The translations under genes were made by a program, and so were the position numbers. From assembly GCA_033557835.1 (NCBI GenBank), contig JAWQRO010000223.1, positions 1-47,982 of the forward strand: 47,982 nucleotides of DNA, in the 5' to 3' direction. The stretch is from Helochares maculicollis. Lineage: Eukaryota; Arthropoda; Insecta; Coleoptera; Hydrophilidae. Of the stretch, positions 46,773 through 47,982 are shown in pieces. Positions within the stretch are counted from its first letter, which is position 1. Every line of letters starts with the position of its first letter. The notes under the pieces were generated by a model. It was not told where the DNA came from and did no database searches. It saw only the letters and a list, made by a program, of their open reading frames with translations.

Positions 46773-47165
46773 ATGCGTGATTATCTAACTTCCACGCTAA
46801 TCTAGTGCCTATGCTATTGAGATAATAGGATATTGAAAATCACAGCCTTTGGTCTTGTAGATCACAATTAACAAACAAACCAGTTTGATATTGCACTTGC
46901 ATGCAGAGAAAAGCGTTTTCTAGTGAAATGAAAACTGATCTATTGATCAACACGATTGTAATATAAAAAATACTGAATTTTATAAATAAATTTTATTGTA
47001 AATAGAAACACAAGTAAAACCTTATTGATAAATGTACATAATATTTAACTTATAAGGTAGTAGTCATTTTTTTAGAAACTTCGATAGATTAAGTTAGTAG
47101 TAAAATATTATGACAGACTTGATTTTAAGAAAAATAAAATATGTAAAACTATTCAGTTGTAATTA
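46773..47165. other. Convergent 3' UTRs of atk and Rpn8
   Basis: The 393 bases between the two stop codons are AT-rich and hold the polyadenylation signals of both genes. The mature 3' UTRs probably overlap by tens of bases. Confidence 0.5.
46985..46997. terminator. Shared bidirectional polyadenylation signal of atk and Rpn8
   Basis: AATAAA on the plus strand (46985-46990) is one base away from AATAAA on the minus strand (TTTATT at 46992-46997). The plus-strand signal is 213 nt beyond the atk stop and the minus-strand signal 169 nt beyond the Rpn8 stop. Another plus-strand AATAAA lies near 47134, so atk may also end later. Confidence 0.5.
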
Positions 47166-47965
47166 TTACTTCTTCTTCTCCTCCTTTTTCACATCTTTTT
47201 CTTTCTCCTTATCTTTGTCCTTTTCCTTGTCTTTGCTTTCCTTATCTTTCTTAGCTTCTTCTTTTTTTCCTTCCTCGGCATCTCTATTTGTTAATTTATT
47301 GTTTATTAAATTATGCAAGGCAACGATTGAGCGTACCATAGCTGCTAAGTACACTACCAACATTTGATCATTATTTTTAACATAAAATGATTTATTGAAA
47401 GCATCCTGGTTTATATCCGGTAATAAATTAAATATATCTTGCAATTGATAAATAATTTGATGATTTATAGGTAGTTTACTTTCACTGACTTGTATAAGAT
47501 AGTCTCGGATCTCTCTCAGTTGTGAATGTAGGCCCTTTAAACCTAGCAACTGATTTGTTATCCTTTGCGATAATGTGCCTACTGTAGTATCTTTGATGTC
47601 CCGAAGTAAATGCTCTACACCAACCTCTTCGGCTTCTTCAGCCCCAATTTCACTGGGTACGTGCTCGAAAGTTTTCGATGTGGGAGATCCATCATCGTGT
47701 ACCTCTTCAACGGCTTGATAGGCTTCAGTTGGCAAACCTAAATCCTTAGGTTTTGCATCTATGATTACCAAGACGGAATTTGGACAATATCTCCTGATGA
47801 GCTCATTAATGGCGATATCGTTTTGATGTAGTTTAGGACCAGTGTGATACCAGCCTACTACTTTTTCACGAGCGTTAACCTTCTTAAACATTCCGTACAT
47901 GTTTTCTAAGTAGTCATGATCCAAAAACCACACGGATTTATCTTTGTCATCCTCATCAAAAGGTA
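47166..47965 (-). CDS. Rpn8: 26S proteasome lid subunit Rpn8 (PSMD7/Mov34), partial
   Basis: Last exon of the gene, 265 complete residues plus two bases of a split Val codon; it follows a TTGTTTCTAG acceptor and the first 50-60 residues lie beyond the window. Rpn8 is the MPN-domain partner of the deubiquitinase Rpn11 in the 19S lid. The exon starts inside the MPN domain (PFDEDDKDKSVWFLDHDYLE). The expected metal site is not intact: VVGWYHTGPKLHQNDIAIN has His-Thr-Gly instead of the His-x-His of active JAMM enzymes, as is normal for Rpn8. The helical region follows (LLRDIKDTTVGTLSQRITNQ) and the tail is a Lys/Glu/Asp 'KEKE' stretch (KDKEKDKDKEKEKD). It is convergent with atk, the stop codons being 393 nt apart. 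Confidence 0.96.
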
Positions 47966-47982
47966 CTAGAAACAAAAGAAAT

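Noticed and set aside
1..47982. tRNA, rRNA, CRISPR, phage or bacterial operon features
   Set aside because: None seen; the splice-site structure and gene content are those of a nuclear animal genome.

Overview
This is nuclear DNA from an AT-rich animal genome, almost certainly an insect. Most introns are 50-80 nt, three separate mariner relics are present, and the gene set includes an arthropod-type extracellular leucine-rich-repeat protein (artichoke-like). The order of insect cannot be fixed from sequence alone. No tRNA, rRNA, CRISPR or bacterial-type features were seen.

Layout. (1) 1-2.5 kb: a poorly resolved minus-strand gene for a small, probably membrane-bound protein (coding pieces between 1242 and 710), plus an unexplained minus-strand ORF at 1512-1835. 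(2) 2532-3746, plus: an intronless gene for mitochondrial translation release factor 1. (3) 3.75-5.49 kb: no recognisable gene. (4) 5492-29292, plus: one giant gene that I assemble into 39 coding exons (15,783 nt, reading phase kept throughout, 5,260 aa). It is HYDIN, the ASH/MSP-domain protein of the ciliary central pair. The open frames in this region are its exons, not separate genes. It carries an adenylate-kinase-like domain with a broken P-loop and four long Lys/Ser tracts. Its three large introns hold decayed transposons: an antisense endonuclease-type non-LTR element in intron 10, an antisense mariner in intron 22, and a mariner next to a jockey-like reverse transcriptase piece in intron 30. 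(5) 29.3-38.0 kb: intergenic, with another mariner relic at 31 kb and a possible first non-coding exon near 34.0 kb. (6) 38156-46772, plus: three coding exons giving a 1,573-aa secreted LRR protein, best matched to Drosophila artichoke (atk). Its first coding intron holds a relic of a DDE transposase. (7) 47965-47166, minus: the 3' part of proteasome lid subunit Rpn8/PSMD7, convergent with atk. The two genes appear to share a nearly palindromic polyadenylation signal.

Two of the five genes concern ciliated cells: HYDIN (motile axoneme) and atk (extracellular matrix of ciliated sense organs, from the Drosophila literature). They are neighbours in the same orientation. That may be chance. The others (mRF1, Rpn8) are housekeeping. 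I do not see a wholly new multi-gene system. The most unusual material is inside HYDIN (dead P-loop, repeated Lys/Ser spacers) and in the unassigned minus-strand gene at the left edge.
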